From assembly GCA_015501585.1 (NCBI GenBank), contig JADNRY010000260.1:1-64000 (forward strand): a DNA stretch of 64,000 bases. Reading direction: 5' to 3'. The position numbers were made by a program, and so were the translations under genes. Positions 12,529 to 24,400 of this stretch are shown here, piece by piece (the first letter of the stretch is position 1; every line of letters begins with the position of its first letter). The notes beneath the pieces are model-generated. The model was given only the letters and a program-made list of their open reading frames with translations. It searched no databases and was not told where the DNA came from. Source of the stretch: Rhodocollybia butyracea. Lineage: Eukaryota > Basidiomycota > Agaricomycetes > Agaricales > Omphalotaceae.

Positions 12529-13589
12529 TGCAGAGAGACTTGTAGTTCGAGGAGAAGTTTTCTGAGAACTGGGTCTTGAAATGTTTTTCGCGGACGCTTT
12601 TATAGGTTAATGTCTTAGAGCGACGGAGTCCTACGGGTCCCCGGCGCGTTCTGAAACCCAAGTGCTCAACTGAGGACAGTTGATATCATTAGTTTGGGGG
12701 AGGGAAGCGCATGGTGCCAAGACACCATAGCTCCAGGCAGTCCACCATCACGAGGAGAATTTTGAATTTATTCAACAACATCTATGACCAAAAATAGGAA
12801 CCATAACATTGCTCAACAAAAGGGAGAACACTAGGCAAAACATAAAGCGAACGCTTAAAGAGTATTAGAAGCGGCACGGGGAAACCTACCGCAGGTACCT
12901 CACCGCGATAATTCTCCGGAAAACGCAAACGCTAGGAAAAACCTTACACCCATGATATCGAGCATCAATGGATTTCATTTTGACGGTCATCACTATGCCC
13001 TAAACAGGACCTGATCCAAGATTGGATGTTGTATTGAAAGAATGTCAATATCTAGGGAAAGATTGCATCGCACCCAGCTTACTTAGGGATGATGAGTCTT
13101 CTCTAGGCTTTCCCTCGAAGACTTGATTACACCTTTAACGAACCGTATAGGTTCCCAAGGGCGGGAATTCAAGTCATAAAAAGCTTTCCGCGAGTATACT
13201 CCCACATGCTACAAAGAGCTGGTACGGTACTCAAGGAAAACTTATGTTATTATAACAAAACTCTCGAGAATAGGCTAGCATGCTGTAAGCCTTTCCGAGA
13301 GTAAACTTAAGACTTAGGAAGTCACTCGAGTATGATATGTACACAGTGACCCGAAGGTCTTGATATTGATAGGCTTTATTTACTATATTCTAAAGGTGCC
13401 TATATACCTAAAGAATACTACGATACTGCCCCAGAGAGGGGAGACAATAGAGAAATCCCCATGCGAGGGGCGAGCAACGAAACACGATATGAAAAGAAAA
13501 TTTATTTAACGTCCGAGGACGAACAGCAATGCCCACGGCAGACCCAGACCCGAGAAGACCACAAACTTAGGAGGAGTGATCTTGGCATC
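12529..13589. other. Intergenic region between antisense genes A and B
   Basis: Holds the probable promoter of gene A (its start is at 12528), an internal copy of the polypurine motif (12685-12702), and the likely 3' UTR of gene B near 13400-13589. No other coding sequence is convincing. Confidence 0.5.
12685..12702 (+). repeat. Internal copy of the polypurine tract motif
   Basis: ATCATTAGTTTGGGGGAG matches 29479-29496 exactly over 18 nt. The 29479 copy directly precedes the 3' LTR. This copy is followed by unrelated sequence, not by an LTR. Confidence 0.8.
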
Positions 13590-14207
13590 TTACGATATCT
13601 CAACTCCCTCCATAAGTTCGTCCTGGGCTTCATCCCGGTCACCGCCAGACGACGTACGAAGAGAACGAGGACTCCCGCGAGGACTAACCATGACCGGCGA
13701 CTGTTCACCTCGAGGACTCCCTGGAGAAAGAATGACCGAATCTTCCACTGGAAGACTGGTTGTTGAACGAGTTGGAGAGTCCAGAGGAGGAGTAGTAGCC
13801 GGAGGGACTTCGAGCGTATCCTCGGGAACAGACCCATCGGGCGCTGGAACAACGGCGACCCGGATGTTCTTGCTAAGGAACTGTTCATACCGTTCATTAG
13901 TCTTGAAACGGAAGTCCAAGTCCCATCCCATGAAGGAGCACAAAAAGCTCCAGTGCGTGAGGTCCAACTGGTTCTCGGGGAATGTTGGAACATAGGATTC
14001 CACGAAAACGAGCGGGTCCTTGCCAATGTGACGGAGCTCCTGAACTTCGCTCTGCAGAGAGGTAAACAGCTTCTCGACCATGCGGTTGAGTTGGTTGCGG
14101 GTCTCGATGGCAGTGTCATAAGCCTCGCGAACACGAAGGACAGTGCTGACTTGCCGGGCCACGTCTATGATAATGTTAGTTAGTAGAAAGTCAGGAAGCA
14201 TTAATTA

Positions 14208-14212
14208 GTACT
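14208..14212. repeat. Left target site duplication of the nested element (GTACT)
   Basis: GTACT at 14208-14212 directly precedes the nested LTR and is repeated at 26788-26792 directly after the other LTR. Removing the element and one copy restores a 51-nt GT-AG intron of gene B (GTGAGTACTAAT...TACTAACTAAC...CATAG). Confidence 0.95.
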
Positions 14213-15152
14213 TGTGAAGAGTCGAGTACAAATCTCCTTTGCCACCAATGTCAATAGGTTCAGTAAGTAACTGGTTCACTAGGCAATGAATTAGCCTAGG
14301 GGTTGAAATATATTTAATGAATACAATCTAAAGAATTATTGTTAGGGCGTAAGTATTACTGGGAAAGCTTCAGTAATCTTCAGGGTTGCTGGGATAATTC
14401 AAGCGTTGATACTATTGGTAAGTCGTCAATAGTATTCGAGGTTTCGAGTCTTCACTATATTGGGATTGACGTCAATATAGGCTTCAAACTATCCACTTAT
14501 CTGGTATGTACTCAGTAAGTATTTAGTTAGGGATGTATGTACTCAAGGATATTCACTCAAGTAAAGTTCAGTTGCAAGTAAGGTGTATTCACGTAGTGAT
14601 GGTTACAAAATAAGAAGTCTGGGGAACCAGAATCGAAATACCATGCATTTTATAGTGTTTCGGGGTACTCCCGGTTCCCTAAATATGACTCGATCTAACT
14701 AAAGATGACTTATCTACTTATTTATTTAAGGCTTTACTACCTACTATAATCCGTGACCATAATGGTGTAATATTGACTCGTTGTGTAATCAAGTCAACCA
14801 TATACAGCTGCGCCTTGACTCGGAAGTCCTAATTGCGCTCCGATCGGTGGTGTACTTCCAGAAGGGTATCATTGATCCCATTGATCAAATGTTGATTTCG
14901 TTGTTTAGCCATCCGATCGGAACATAATAAGTAAGCGCCAGTTGAGCGCTCGCTTCCCTTCCTTACTTCGGGTCCCATACTTTTGGATTCCAATCAGTTA
15001 CAGTGACTTTAAGTAATAGTAACAACCTGGAATACTCGTTACAGTGTCAAGTATGCCTTAGGTACAGTAGAACTGTTAATATGTACACTTTAATGGCAAG
15101 GGAGATGTAAGAATGCAGGAATATGGTGTGACTGCAGGTTCGATTCCTGACA
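14213..15152 (-). repeat. 3' LTR of the nested element
   Basis: 940 bp and collinear with 25848-26787, with one difference noticed by eye (GTACAAATC versus GTACGAATC). Confidence 0.95.
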
Positions 15153-15785
15153 GTATTTCCCCCTTCAACAAGACCGAGCTTTTGAGGTCTGATTTCTGAG
15201 TAGTCTCCTAGTCCTGGTCTCTTACTGCTGATTTCTTAATAATGGGACTACCGGTTAGGTGTTAATTTCTCACACCCATCGATTGTTCGGAGGGGCAAAG
15301 CTGCATTTAAACCTTCCCCATATAGTAGACTCTTTGTCCGTATATCCTATTCCATCGATAATCTGGGGTATGAAAATACAACAGACAGAATTTTTGCAGG
15401 AGGTTGTGAGTAGATTAGGGAAAGCTTCGAAGTTTCCTGACACCGGTTAAGTCATTGCATTACAATGCTTGCCTCGTTGCATTAGGGTGACCTATTCCTG
15501 TGAGCAGCCTTGCTTATTATGGATTTATCCCAAGAGTTTTCGCGTTCAATACCATGCGTCTCCTTGCTCTGTGGGAGCAATTATTCCTTAACTGTTCCGA
15601 AAATCGGTTTATCGTTTCTTCTTGCGCAATTCTCATCAGTTTACGAGTCATAGATGGTGTTGCTATTCATTAACACCGTTCCGGAGGTTGGCCAATCCGC
15701 CCTCTTAAAAGGCCTGAGGTTTGAGTGTTTATGATCAAGGTCCTTGTTGTCCTTTGCGCTTTGAATCACTCTATCAGTCCCACTC
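15153..15785. other. Polypurine tract and upstream region of the antisense gene (nested element)
   Basis: In element orientation GAAGGGGGAAATAC (about 15166-15153) abuts the 3' LTR start and is the polypurine tract. The rest, about 620 bp, has no coding potential and would hold the promoter of the antisense gene starting at 15786. Confidence 0.65.
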
Positions 15786-17289
15786 ATGACATCTACTGCT
15801 TCTAACATTATGATGGTATCTCCCCATCGTACCGGGTCTACTCTCCCTCCCTATGAGGCTGCATCCCAGACCTTAAACTCTTCCACTTCTGAGCCGTTGG
15901 ATCAGGCCGTGATGCGCCAGGTTCTGGCGCATCTTGCTGAGGACCCTCGGTTAGCTGAATTGAACTTTGATATTCCTGGTTTGGGACGTACTACCTTCAA
16001 CGTGAATCATCTCCCAATCTCCGTTGTTCAAGCTCTATTAGCAGTAGCACTAGCTGTGAACACCGAGGTAGACCGCAATGATGAGTGAGTAACTAATTCT
16101 GTTCTCTTGTATCGTCAATTGAAAGGTCATTTCTAGTGCGACTTTCCGACTGTCCATAGAGCAACATGAGCGCGATGCAGGGTCTGCGGAAACCATCGCT
16201 AATTTGGAGATGTATGTAATTCCTCCCTTTTTCCGTTGATCTTCTTAGCTAATTTGTTTTTAACAGTTCCAACGCTGCTCTTTCCGCACATGCACAGCAA
16301 TTCGAAGAGGACTACTACACTTTGGATAGTAAATATAATAGTTTGTTGGGGTATGTCATCCGTTTCACTTTCCTTGTATGTGACTAACACTTGGTTATAG
16401 ACAATACACCAAGCTCGAACAGAAGATGGATAAATTACGTCGACGCCACCGCACCGATGGTCGTGTTAGGAAGGTGGTCAGGGAGTCTGGAGACCGCATT
16501 CATGCTCTCGAAGATGCAAATCACTCTCTTCAAACAGATAACGGATTGTTAGTGGCCCGGAGTGATGACCTTCAGGGACGCTTAGATGAAGCCGAGGCAT
16601 TGGTCCGCAATTGTCGGCAGGAGCTTGTTTTGCTTCAAGCCACTCATGCTACATCGATCCGTGACTATAATCAGCTAGTCATCATGTACCAGCACGTATC
16701 TGCCTATCTTCAGTACTACATGGGCGCCTCAAAAGATCTTGCCATGGTAGTACAGACTTTCGCCAAAAGTAACTTGGCACACTTCATGGTAGCTATCGCG
16801 GATGATCTAGATAAGGCTCGCATACATGCTTGTGAAATGGTCTGGAAGGATCAGGATTCTGCCAACGATGTTCGTACTCAGATTATTGATGACCTGGATT
16901 GTTTGTCATCGATGGTGGATGCCGCGATGAAATCCTCTAACGCCGTTCAGAAATTTGATTCTCGTATCGGGAACCCGGTTGAATTTTCAACCCGTTTCGT
17001 TCCCATGTCCGGTTCCTATGCCTGGGACCTTGCTCAAGGTGAATATGTGTTCCGTCGGGTAGTTGACAATCTTCCTGCTTTTTTGACTGGCGCCATGTCA
17101 GCTAAGGCGATGGGTAAACGCGTTAGATTCGACGATGAAGTTTCCGTCTCTGAGGATGGGAACTTGGTATACCCTAGTCCTAGGATTTTGGAGTCTCCCG
17201 AGTACCAGCCTTATTCCCCCGTTCTATCTCCTTTATCTGTTCAATCGTCTGATTCTGATATTCGTGAAATCCTTCCCTTCGATGTATAA
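15786..17289 (+). CDS. Antisense four-exon cargo gene of the nested Ty3 element, 448 aa coiled-coil protein
   Basis: Exons 15786-16084, 16137-16211, 16267-16350 and 16401-17289, all with GT-AG introns of 50-55 nt, give a 1347-nt frame with a clean stop 66 bp from the pol stop. The predicted protein has a short N-terminal region (MTSTASNIMMVSPHRTG), then long heptad-like helices (LEDANHSLQTDNGLLVARSD, LQGRLDEAEALVRNCRQEL), and a basic-then-acidic tail (GKRVRFDDEVSVSEDGN) ending in Ser/Pro-rich sequence. It is antisense to gag-pol and sits between pol and the 3' LTR, exactly as genes A and B do in the host element. I see no sequence similarity to them and do not recognise the family. The nearer exon 2 acceptors lead to stops; the TTCTAG at 16136 keeps the frame open. 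Confidence 0.75.
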
Positions 17290-17355
17290 TTTCAAATTCC
17301 TTAAACAGATTAGTACATTTTAAATAGAATTGTACATGGAATTCAATTGACTGCT

Positions 17356-19995
17356 TCACTGTGTTTGTGTTTCGCGTTCCCATTCGGATTCCTTAAGTTT
17401 ATTCTTCTCGGGATGGAGAAAATGGAACTCCTCCACCGACTCTTCAGCCCTGGGTAAGTGTGCAATAGGTTCCCATGTATCGTGTTCCGGGCCATATCCT
17501 TCCCATCGGATGAGATACAACATCTTCCCTCTAACTCTCTTACAATCCAATACCTCTTTAACTTCATATTCTTCTCCTCCATCTAGTTCTACTGGGGGTT
17601 GGGGTGCTGATTTCCTAGCAGGAAAATATTCGGGTGGTTGTACATTTAGTAAATCAACGTGAAATACATTGTGAATTCTTCCCATTATTCCTGGCAATTC
17701 TAGCCTGTAAGCATGTGTTGATATCTTATCTTTGATCTTAAACGGCCCGAATTTCTTGTAATCCAATTTCTTGGATGGGCGTTTAGTTTTGATATTCCTT
17801 GTGTTTAGCCACACCTTTGTTCCTACTCCCCACTCGGAACTCTCTTCTCTTCGCTTCTTATTAACCTGCTTCTCATATTGTGTGTTAGCCCTATGTATCT
17901 CTTCCTTTAAGTATTCATGAACCTGTTTCAATTCCCTTGCCTTAAGATGAGCCTTATGGCTAGGAACCGCCTTCAGAGTTAGTGTTAGTCTAGGATGATA
18001 TCCTTTATTGGCAAAGAAGGGAGTAACACCAGTAGCATCACTAGGTGTATTATTGAACACAAACTCTGATAAAGGTAGCCATTCCACCCAATCATCTTGG
18101 TCATAGTTAACAAACATCCTAAGATATTGTTCAAGGGTTTGATTTGTTCTTTCAGTTTGTCCATCAGTCTGGGGGTGGTATGCTGTTGATAAATTCTGTT
18201 TAATCCCAAGTAATGTGCACAATGATGTCCATAGTTTGGAGGTAAAGAGTGTTCCACGATCTGATATTATGTCAACTGGAAGGCCATGTTTCGAGAATAC
18301 ATCCCTTATGAACAATCTTGCTAGCTCATCAGATTTATCTGTAGTTCGGCATGGTACGAATATGGCTTGTTTAGTGAGCCTACATACTACTACCATGATC
18401 GCATCATAGCCCTCTGACATGGGGAGCTCTACAATATGGTCAACAGATATTGAGCTCCAAGGTCGTTCCCCTATTGGTAAGGGTTTCAGTAGCCCAAATT
18501 TCTTTAGCCTTATTGCTTTCCCTCTTTGGCAGTCATGACAGGCAAGTACATATCGTTTAACATCCTTGTGGAGTCCTGGCCAGAAGTAGGTCCTTAGAAT
18601 CAATTTCTGAGTCTTCCTTATCCCTGGATGTCCCCTTAATTTATGATCATGATGTACTTGGAGGATTCTTAGTCGGAGTTCCTCAGGTACATATATTCTA
18701 CCATCTCGGAGTAGTAATCCATTCTCCACTTTGTACATTCCGGGGTCATCTGAGTTGGCTACTTTCTCCATGTGTTCCCAGTATTGGTCGTGAGTTGACT
18801 TTCGGATTTTGGCAATGTCCGCTTCATCATTGAGTATTATGGAAGCCAACAATTGCTCTGGGTTTAGAAGAATTTTTTGATTGTTTTTGTTGGCTTGCAC
18901 TATTCCCCCCTTTTTAGGATAAACATCCGCTCGTCGGGTGAGTGCATCCGGTTTCATTCCCAGTCGACCTGGCCGGTAATTAATATGGAAGTTGAATCCT
19001 GATAAGAATTCTGACCAACGTGCTTGCCTCCTTGTCAAATTCTTTGTTGTAGTGAACCACTGTAGATTATTGTGGTCAGTAAATACTTCAATTTTATACC
19101 TTGCTCCTTCCAAGTAAGCTCTCCATTGCTTGAATGATTCCACAATTGCTAACATTTCCTTGTCATATATGTCGTAATTTAGTTCAGCCGCTACTAGGCC
19201 ACGCGCAAAAAATGCAATGGGGTGGAATTCTCCTGTCTCCGGGTTGAACTGAGATATTACTGATGCATCAGATTCCACAATAATGGGTAAGTCTGTCCTA
19301 AAATGTCGTAGTACCGGGGCTTCGGTGAACGCCCTTTTTAGTAGGTCAAATACAGACTGGCATTCTACACTCCATTTCCATTCAGTATTTTTCTGCAACA
19401 ATTTAGTTAGTGGTTTCACAATCCCTGAAAAATTGTCTATAAATCTTCTGTAAAAGTTAGCAAATCCTAAGAAGGATTGTAATTCTTTCAGAGTGGTTGG
19501 TTCTGGCCATTTCATTACTGTCTCTACTTTCTTTGGGTCCATCCTTATGCCTTCTGGGGAGACAATTACCCCCAAATACTCTACCTCTGTAGTGTGGAAT
19601 TCACATTTTTCTGGCTTTACATGTAAGTCCTGATCTTGTAGTCTCTGTAGGACCTGCCTAACATGTTCTTTGTGTTCCTTTTTGTTATTGGAGTAGATCA
19701 ATATATCATCCAAGTAGACCACCACAAAATTGTCTGTTAGGTCATGGAAAATATCATTCATAAAATACTGGAAGTATGATGGTGCATTAGTTAGCCCAAA
19801 CGGCATTACTAAATATTCATATGATCCATATCTAGTCCTGAATGCAGTTTTCCACTCATGGCCATCTGCTATCCGAATATTATTGTATCCAACTCGTAAA
19901 TCCAGTTTGGTGAATATTTTTGCCTTGCCTAATTGGTCAATGAGGTTGCCTATTAAAGGGAGGGGATACCTGTTCTTTTTAGTTAGTTTGTTCAA
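17356..19995 (-). CDS. RT, RNase H, integrase and chromodomain of the nested Ty3 element
   Basis: An 879-codon frame. RT shows KLDLRVGYNNIRI, MPFGLTNAPSYFQYFMN and catalytic YLDD. The first RNase H motif reads VESDASVISQ where related elements usually have ETDASDFA-x-GAVLSQ, so about 6-7 residues appear missing. Integrase has an H2C2 finger (HPGIRKTQ...CHDCQ) and a D-D-E core ending YHPQTDGQTERTNQTLEQ. The C terminus carries a chromodomain (EYEVKEVLD...YLIRWEGYGPEHDTWEP), which in chromoviruses directs integration to marked chromatin. The true start lies upstream, but the link to protease is broken by a deletion near 20030, so full-length Pol cannot be made from this copy. Confidence 0.9.
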   Translation of the reverse strand: MNKLTKKNRYPLPLIGNLIDQLGKAKIFTKLDLRVGYNNIRIADGHEWKTAFRTRYGSYEYLVMPFGLTNAPSYFQYFMNDIFHDLTDNFVVVYLDDILIYSNNKKEHKEHVRQVLQRLQDQDLHVKPEKCEFHTTEVEYLGVIVSPEGIRMDPKKVETVMKWPEPTTLKELQSFLGFANFYRRFIDNFSGIVKPLTKLLQKNTEWKWSVECQSVFDLLKRAFTEAPVLRHFRTDLPIIVESDASVISQFNPETGEFHPIAFFARGLVAAELNYDIYDKEMLAIVESFKQWRAYLEGARYKIEVFTDHNNLQWFTTTKNLTRRQARWSEFLSGFNFHINYRPGRLGMKPDALTRRADVYPKKGGIVQANKNNQKILLNPEQLLASIILNDEADIAKIRKSTHDQYWEHMEKVANSDDPGMYKVENGLLLRDGRIYVPEELRLRILQVHHDHKLRGHPGIRKTQKLILRTYFWPGLHKDVKRYVLACHDCQRGKAIRLKKFGLLKPLPIGERPWSSISVDHIVELPMSEGYDAIMVVVCRLTKQAIFVPCRTTDKSDELARLFIRDVFSKHGLPVDIISDRGTLFTSKLWTSLCTLLGIKQNLSTAYHPQTDGQTERTNQTLEQYLRMFVNYDQDDWVEWLPLSEFVFNNTPSDATGVTPFFANKGYHPRLTLTLKAVPSHKAHLKARELKQVHEYLKEEIHRANTQYEKQVNKKRREESSEWGVGTKVWLNTRNIKTKRPSKKLDYKKFGPFKIKDKISTHAYRLELPGIMGRIHNVFHVDLLNVQPPEYFPARKSAPQPPVELDGGEEYEVKEVLDCKRVRGKMLYLIRWEGYGPEHDTWEPIAHLPRAEESVEEFHFLHPEKNKLKESEWERETQTQ

Positions 19996-20039
19996 TGCCC
20001 TATAATCAACACAAAGTCTCAGGCTGCCATCCTTCTTTT

Positions 20040-21427
20040 TTACTCTTTCAATGCCTTGAGCTCCAATTCAGACATGTTATACAATTTCCCCAATGGTGGT
20101 AATTTGTTATCTTCCGTGTTTACCTCAATATCATAGGGACGATGTGGCGGTAGAGTCTTGGCTTCTCCTGCTGCAAATACCTTTGCAAAATCATGGTACT
20201 CTACTGGCACATATTTGGTTAAGGTTTCTTCATCACTTGCTAAAGAGGCTCGTTCCGGTACTTGACCCGTAAGTTTGATTTTGTTTTTCGGAGTGATCGG
20301 AGTGATCGGAGCTTCTGCGTTGGTGTCTAGCGGCGGAGTGGTAAGTTTGTTTAGCTCTTCCCACTCGTGGATCTCCCCACTCAGCTTGTAGTGCAAAGTA
20401 AATGTTTCACACCCTGATTGGGCAAGTTTTGCAAATGCTGCCGCATTTACTATCCCAAATTTGGGTCCACCTACGGTATCCCTCCAGCGTGTGTTATGGT
20501 TGCGCCTAGGAAACTGTCTTTTCTCCCCTCTGATTGATTCCTTCTCTCTGTCTCTTTTCCTTTTCTTATAGGTTTTGTGGTCCTCTTTTCGCTGTTCTTT
20601 TCTCTTAATCTTATAATATTCCTCTAGTTCATCAATATGCAAAAGTAGAGGGTCATTTAGAGTCAGTCCTGGCCATCTAGGTAGACACTCTTCTTTGACC
20701 TCCTCAATTAACACTGATGTCCCCAATTCCTGTTTATGGGTTTTTTCACTACCACACTGTCCACTTTGGTTGGGTTTAGTCTTTCTGTACTCCTGGTATT
20801 CATCTTCTCTCAATAAAATTGGGTCTTGCAGACTTAGTGTTGGTAATTTGTCTTCCTTTTCTGGTATTACTTCTATAGTTGGTCTAGGCCAATTTATATT
20901 CTGTGTAGCATGACTGAAGATTGAGGATCCACTGTCTACAGTTACTGCTGCTAGCTGAATGCCCTGTTGGAAGGATACCTTAAGTTGCTTCCAATCTATT
21001 GCTGGATTAAATTTTCGTAGCCAAGGAAGGCCCAAAACCACGGATGCACTTGGGTGAAGTTTTGTTACTAGGAAGGTTACTCTCTGAGTAGTTCCATCCT
21101 CAAAGAAAATATTTGTTTCTAGTTTCTGAGTTATTTTCCCTCCTGATGTCAATTCTCCGTCAAATAACGTCAAGGGTATCGGTTCTGGTAATGTTATTAG
21201 TTGGTTTTTGAATTTATTTGCTAGAGTTTCGTCAACAAACTCCCTAGACGCCCCTGAGTCTATTAAGGTATAACAAGGATTTGACTCCTTACTATGGAAG
21301 TTTATGGGTAGTAAAAGAGAATTTTCGGATGTGGAGTTTAAAGTAATGGAAGTTGCAAACAATCTTTCGGAGCTCACTGCTCTAAGACCCCGAACCGCTC
21401 CTTCATGGTCTTCGGAGTCCTTGGCTA
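20040..21427 (-). CDS. Protease and linker part of nested Ty3 Pol, truncated before RT
   Basis: Entered by -1 frameshift from gag. The aspartic protease motif LIDSGASREFVDE is intact, and PSASVVLGLPWL fits the conserved downstream region. A long charged linker follows. The frame ends at a stop right after ELELKALKE. Related chromoviruses continue here with about 25-30 residues of the RT N terminus before VKKKDGSLRLCVDYRALN. That phrase appears immediately after the stop in another frame, so a short out-of-frame deletion has joined the two parts. Confidence 0.8.
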
Positions 21428-24400
21428 GTTTCCCGAGTCATTGTCTAGCATTTCCAATATCGGATCGTCCATGTGTACTGGTTCATCAAAGCCTTCAATG
21501 TCCAAGTATACTGCATCTTCTAGTTCATATTCCTCCATAAATGCTCCTCTTGCAGTAATAGATTTAGGTCCATTTTTTCTGAAGTGTTCGCGGTATCGGT
21601 GCTCTTTAGAGCCACATATCCCGCATTCCCCGCTTCTCATACGTCGGTTCCACTCATCCTGTGGTATTCGCGGGTAAGTACTTGAGGATTCCTCTACTGT
21701 ACTTGTAGTGGTATTACTTTCGGTAGTGGCTTCTAATAGTACCTCTTCTTGATTTTCTTCATGGGCTGCTGCTCTACCTGTGGCAGTAGTTGGGGTGGTC
21801 CTTTGATTGTATCGAAGATTTGGGGGTTTTGTGTTTGCCTCTGGAGTTTTGGTGTAGTTTACTGCTGTAGAATTATTGTTAGTGTTGTTTGTCCAGTTGC
21901 GCATTACTCCCAATCCTATTTCGCTAAATGCCTGTTTAGCACTGTCCAACCGCATCAGTTTTTGGACCACTCCAGCAAATGTTTCTGGTATATCTCCATG
22001 ATCCACCAGACGGCTCCGCAGGTCGGATCGGATTTGTTTAAGCATTCTCCATCGGAGTGCATTGTCATTATAATTAGTTAGCAATGCAATGTCCTCAAAT
22101 CTTACCAAGAAATCTGCAAAAGCTTCAGACCACCGTTGAATACAACCATCCAGTTTGGATTGAGCAGTAAGTACTTCATCGTGAAGTCCAAACATTTCCT
22201 CAAACAGTGTTAGGAAGTTATTCCAAGTAGTGAGAGCTGGGATGTGTTCTCCACTCCTTTGCTTCCGCATTAAATTCTGGTGGTAACGCTTAGCTGGCCC
22301 CTTCATATTAGAAGCCGCAAATGCAATTTTGGCCACATCATTGTTGTAGATCCTAGACTTGGCTGTAAAAATATTTTCACAACTGTCCCGGAATTCACGC
22401 CATTCCTCTCTATTTTCTCCTGAGAAAGGGGTTGGTTTGGTGATGTCCAATTTTGCCTCACGGTTCATTTCCTCTTTCTCCCTCTCCCTTCTCTCCTTCT
22501 CTTCAGTGATCTCACCATTTCTTACTTCTCTTCCGTCGCGGCCATCACGGCCATCTCTCCCCCTCTGGGAGTATCTTCCACCCCATCCCCTCCTATGTCC
22601 TTGCCAACTCCTCCCATCACTGTCAGATTCCGAATCCCCATAATATCCATTACCTCCCCCATTTGGCGAGCCTCCTCCTCCATTTCCATCTCTTATGGGT
22701 GATGTACTTCGGCTAGAATTAGCTCTGTTGGAAGTATATGATGTGTGCCGGTTTCCATTGTTAAATGGCGGTCCACTTCTTCTTCCTCCTGTGCCCACCT
22801 TCAAGTGAGTATTCCCATACTTTGAGTTTTGTGGTGTAATAGCCTCCTCATCACCACTGTTAGGTGCAGAGCTATAGGGGTCTGTTGGGGGGTGACCACC
22901 ACCTCCTCTTCGTCCAGTCTCCTGAGAGTGCAGTTTCATGATCTGTTGGTTGTTAGTGGCATTGTTATTTTCTGTCTCAGGGCTGTTACCCCTGGTGTTA
23001 CCTGATTTATCCTTTGATGGGGGGCTCCTATTTCCACTTGTCACATCCATATCTTGCTCACTATTATTGTGCTCCAACTTTTGCATGTCACTCCCCTTGC
23101 TGTTAATATAAGAATTTTCACTATTGAAAGAAGGATGATCACTCCATGGCTTGTATCCATTTCCCTCTAATTTAGTGGAGATACTTCCATAGTCACCAGA
23201 AGTTGTGATGAAAGGATCTTTATTGTCTCTCTGCTTCTGTTGTTGGCTTGATTCTGTGTCAATAGACTCCTTTCTTTTCCCTTTATTGGGAATATAGGGA
23301 TATTCATATCCTGATGGTCCTGCAGTTGAAGTTCCTACTCCAGGTCTGGTATCCCTCTTGTAAGGATTCATGTAAGTAGAAACACTTTCTTGTATTGCCT
23401 GATGTGGAGGTAGATCTTTCACAAAGTCTCCAGTTACTGGTCCTGAGTTTGTCCTTTCTGAGATTTCAGGGTCCCTTTCAGGCGTAGTGGGGGGTGTTAC
23501 AATTCCCCTAGGGTTTGGTTCATTTTCTTTCATTCTTTTCCACTCCATACCTCTTTTCTTACTATGATTCACAGATTTTTCCTGAATCATAGTTTGAATT
23601 GTAGATGTATTGGTTTCTTGTTCATTGATGGATGCCCTTTTAGTATCCTTTCTCCACTGTAAAAATTCGGCAGTTAGTTCAGTTATGGATTGGTCTTCCT
23701 CAGGCTGTTCAATGTTAGTTTCTCCATTACTTGTACTTAACCTTTTAGGTCCTTGTTGTTGGAAGCTTCGGGCTAATGCCAATTGTTGTTGATATTGTTT
23801 CCAGTCCTGTTCTAGATATGGGGGGACCGGATCGGCCTCATCTGAGTATTGACGTTCCGGGGGAATTTCCTCCCAAGCTTCTCCTGTAGTACTGGTACTG
23901 CCATAGCGCATGCGGCGTGGAATTAGGCTTGGCCGGGGTGGAAATTCCACTTCCGAGCTGGACGTAATATTTGCCACATTCATAGGTTCTTCTTGAATTA
24001 TCTGTTGCCTTGGTGCCCACGGCGTGTCACGTCGAGCTCTCCTATGCTGGTTTTGATTTAGGGGAGTTATCCCATGGTCTTGCGCAGGTGATAGTAAGGA
24101 AGATTCCTCCCCCAATGGTGTTGGAAAGGCATCTTCAATTGAGCCTTGATAACCAATGTCTGATTCCCTTAGCCTGCTATTACTCCTTCCCTGACTGGAA
24201 CTTTGATTTGATACTGCCAGGGTTATTTCCGAGGGGAATGATGAATCTTCAATGATTTGGGCAAACTCTCGTCTCCTAGTCTCGAGTTCCAGACCTAAAA
24301 TAATATCAATATTATCTCCTTGGAATACCTGGGATAATTCAGGAGTAAATGAATCTTTATTAACGTTGGCCAGATCCCTTAACATCCGTAACCAACCGAT

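Noticed and set aside
13502..14134. Alternative minus-strand frame and plus-strand frames over gene B exon 8
   Set aside because: Shadows of the 14164-13590 exon, which alone links in phase across the restored intron.
22490..22700. Repeats in the RDGRDGR and Gly-rich part of gag as a CRISPR-like or satellite array
   Set aside because: Simple coding low complexity within one open frame. No CRISPR array is present anywhere in the window.
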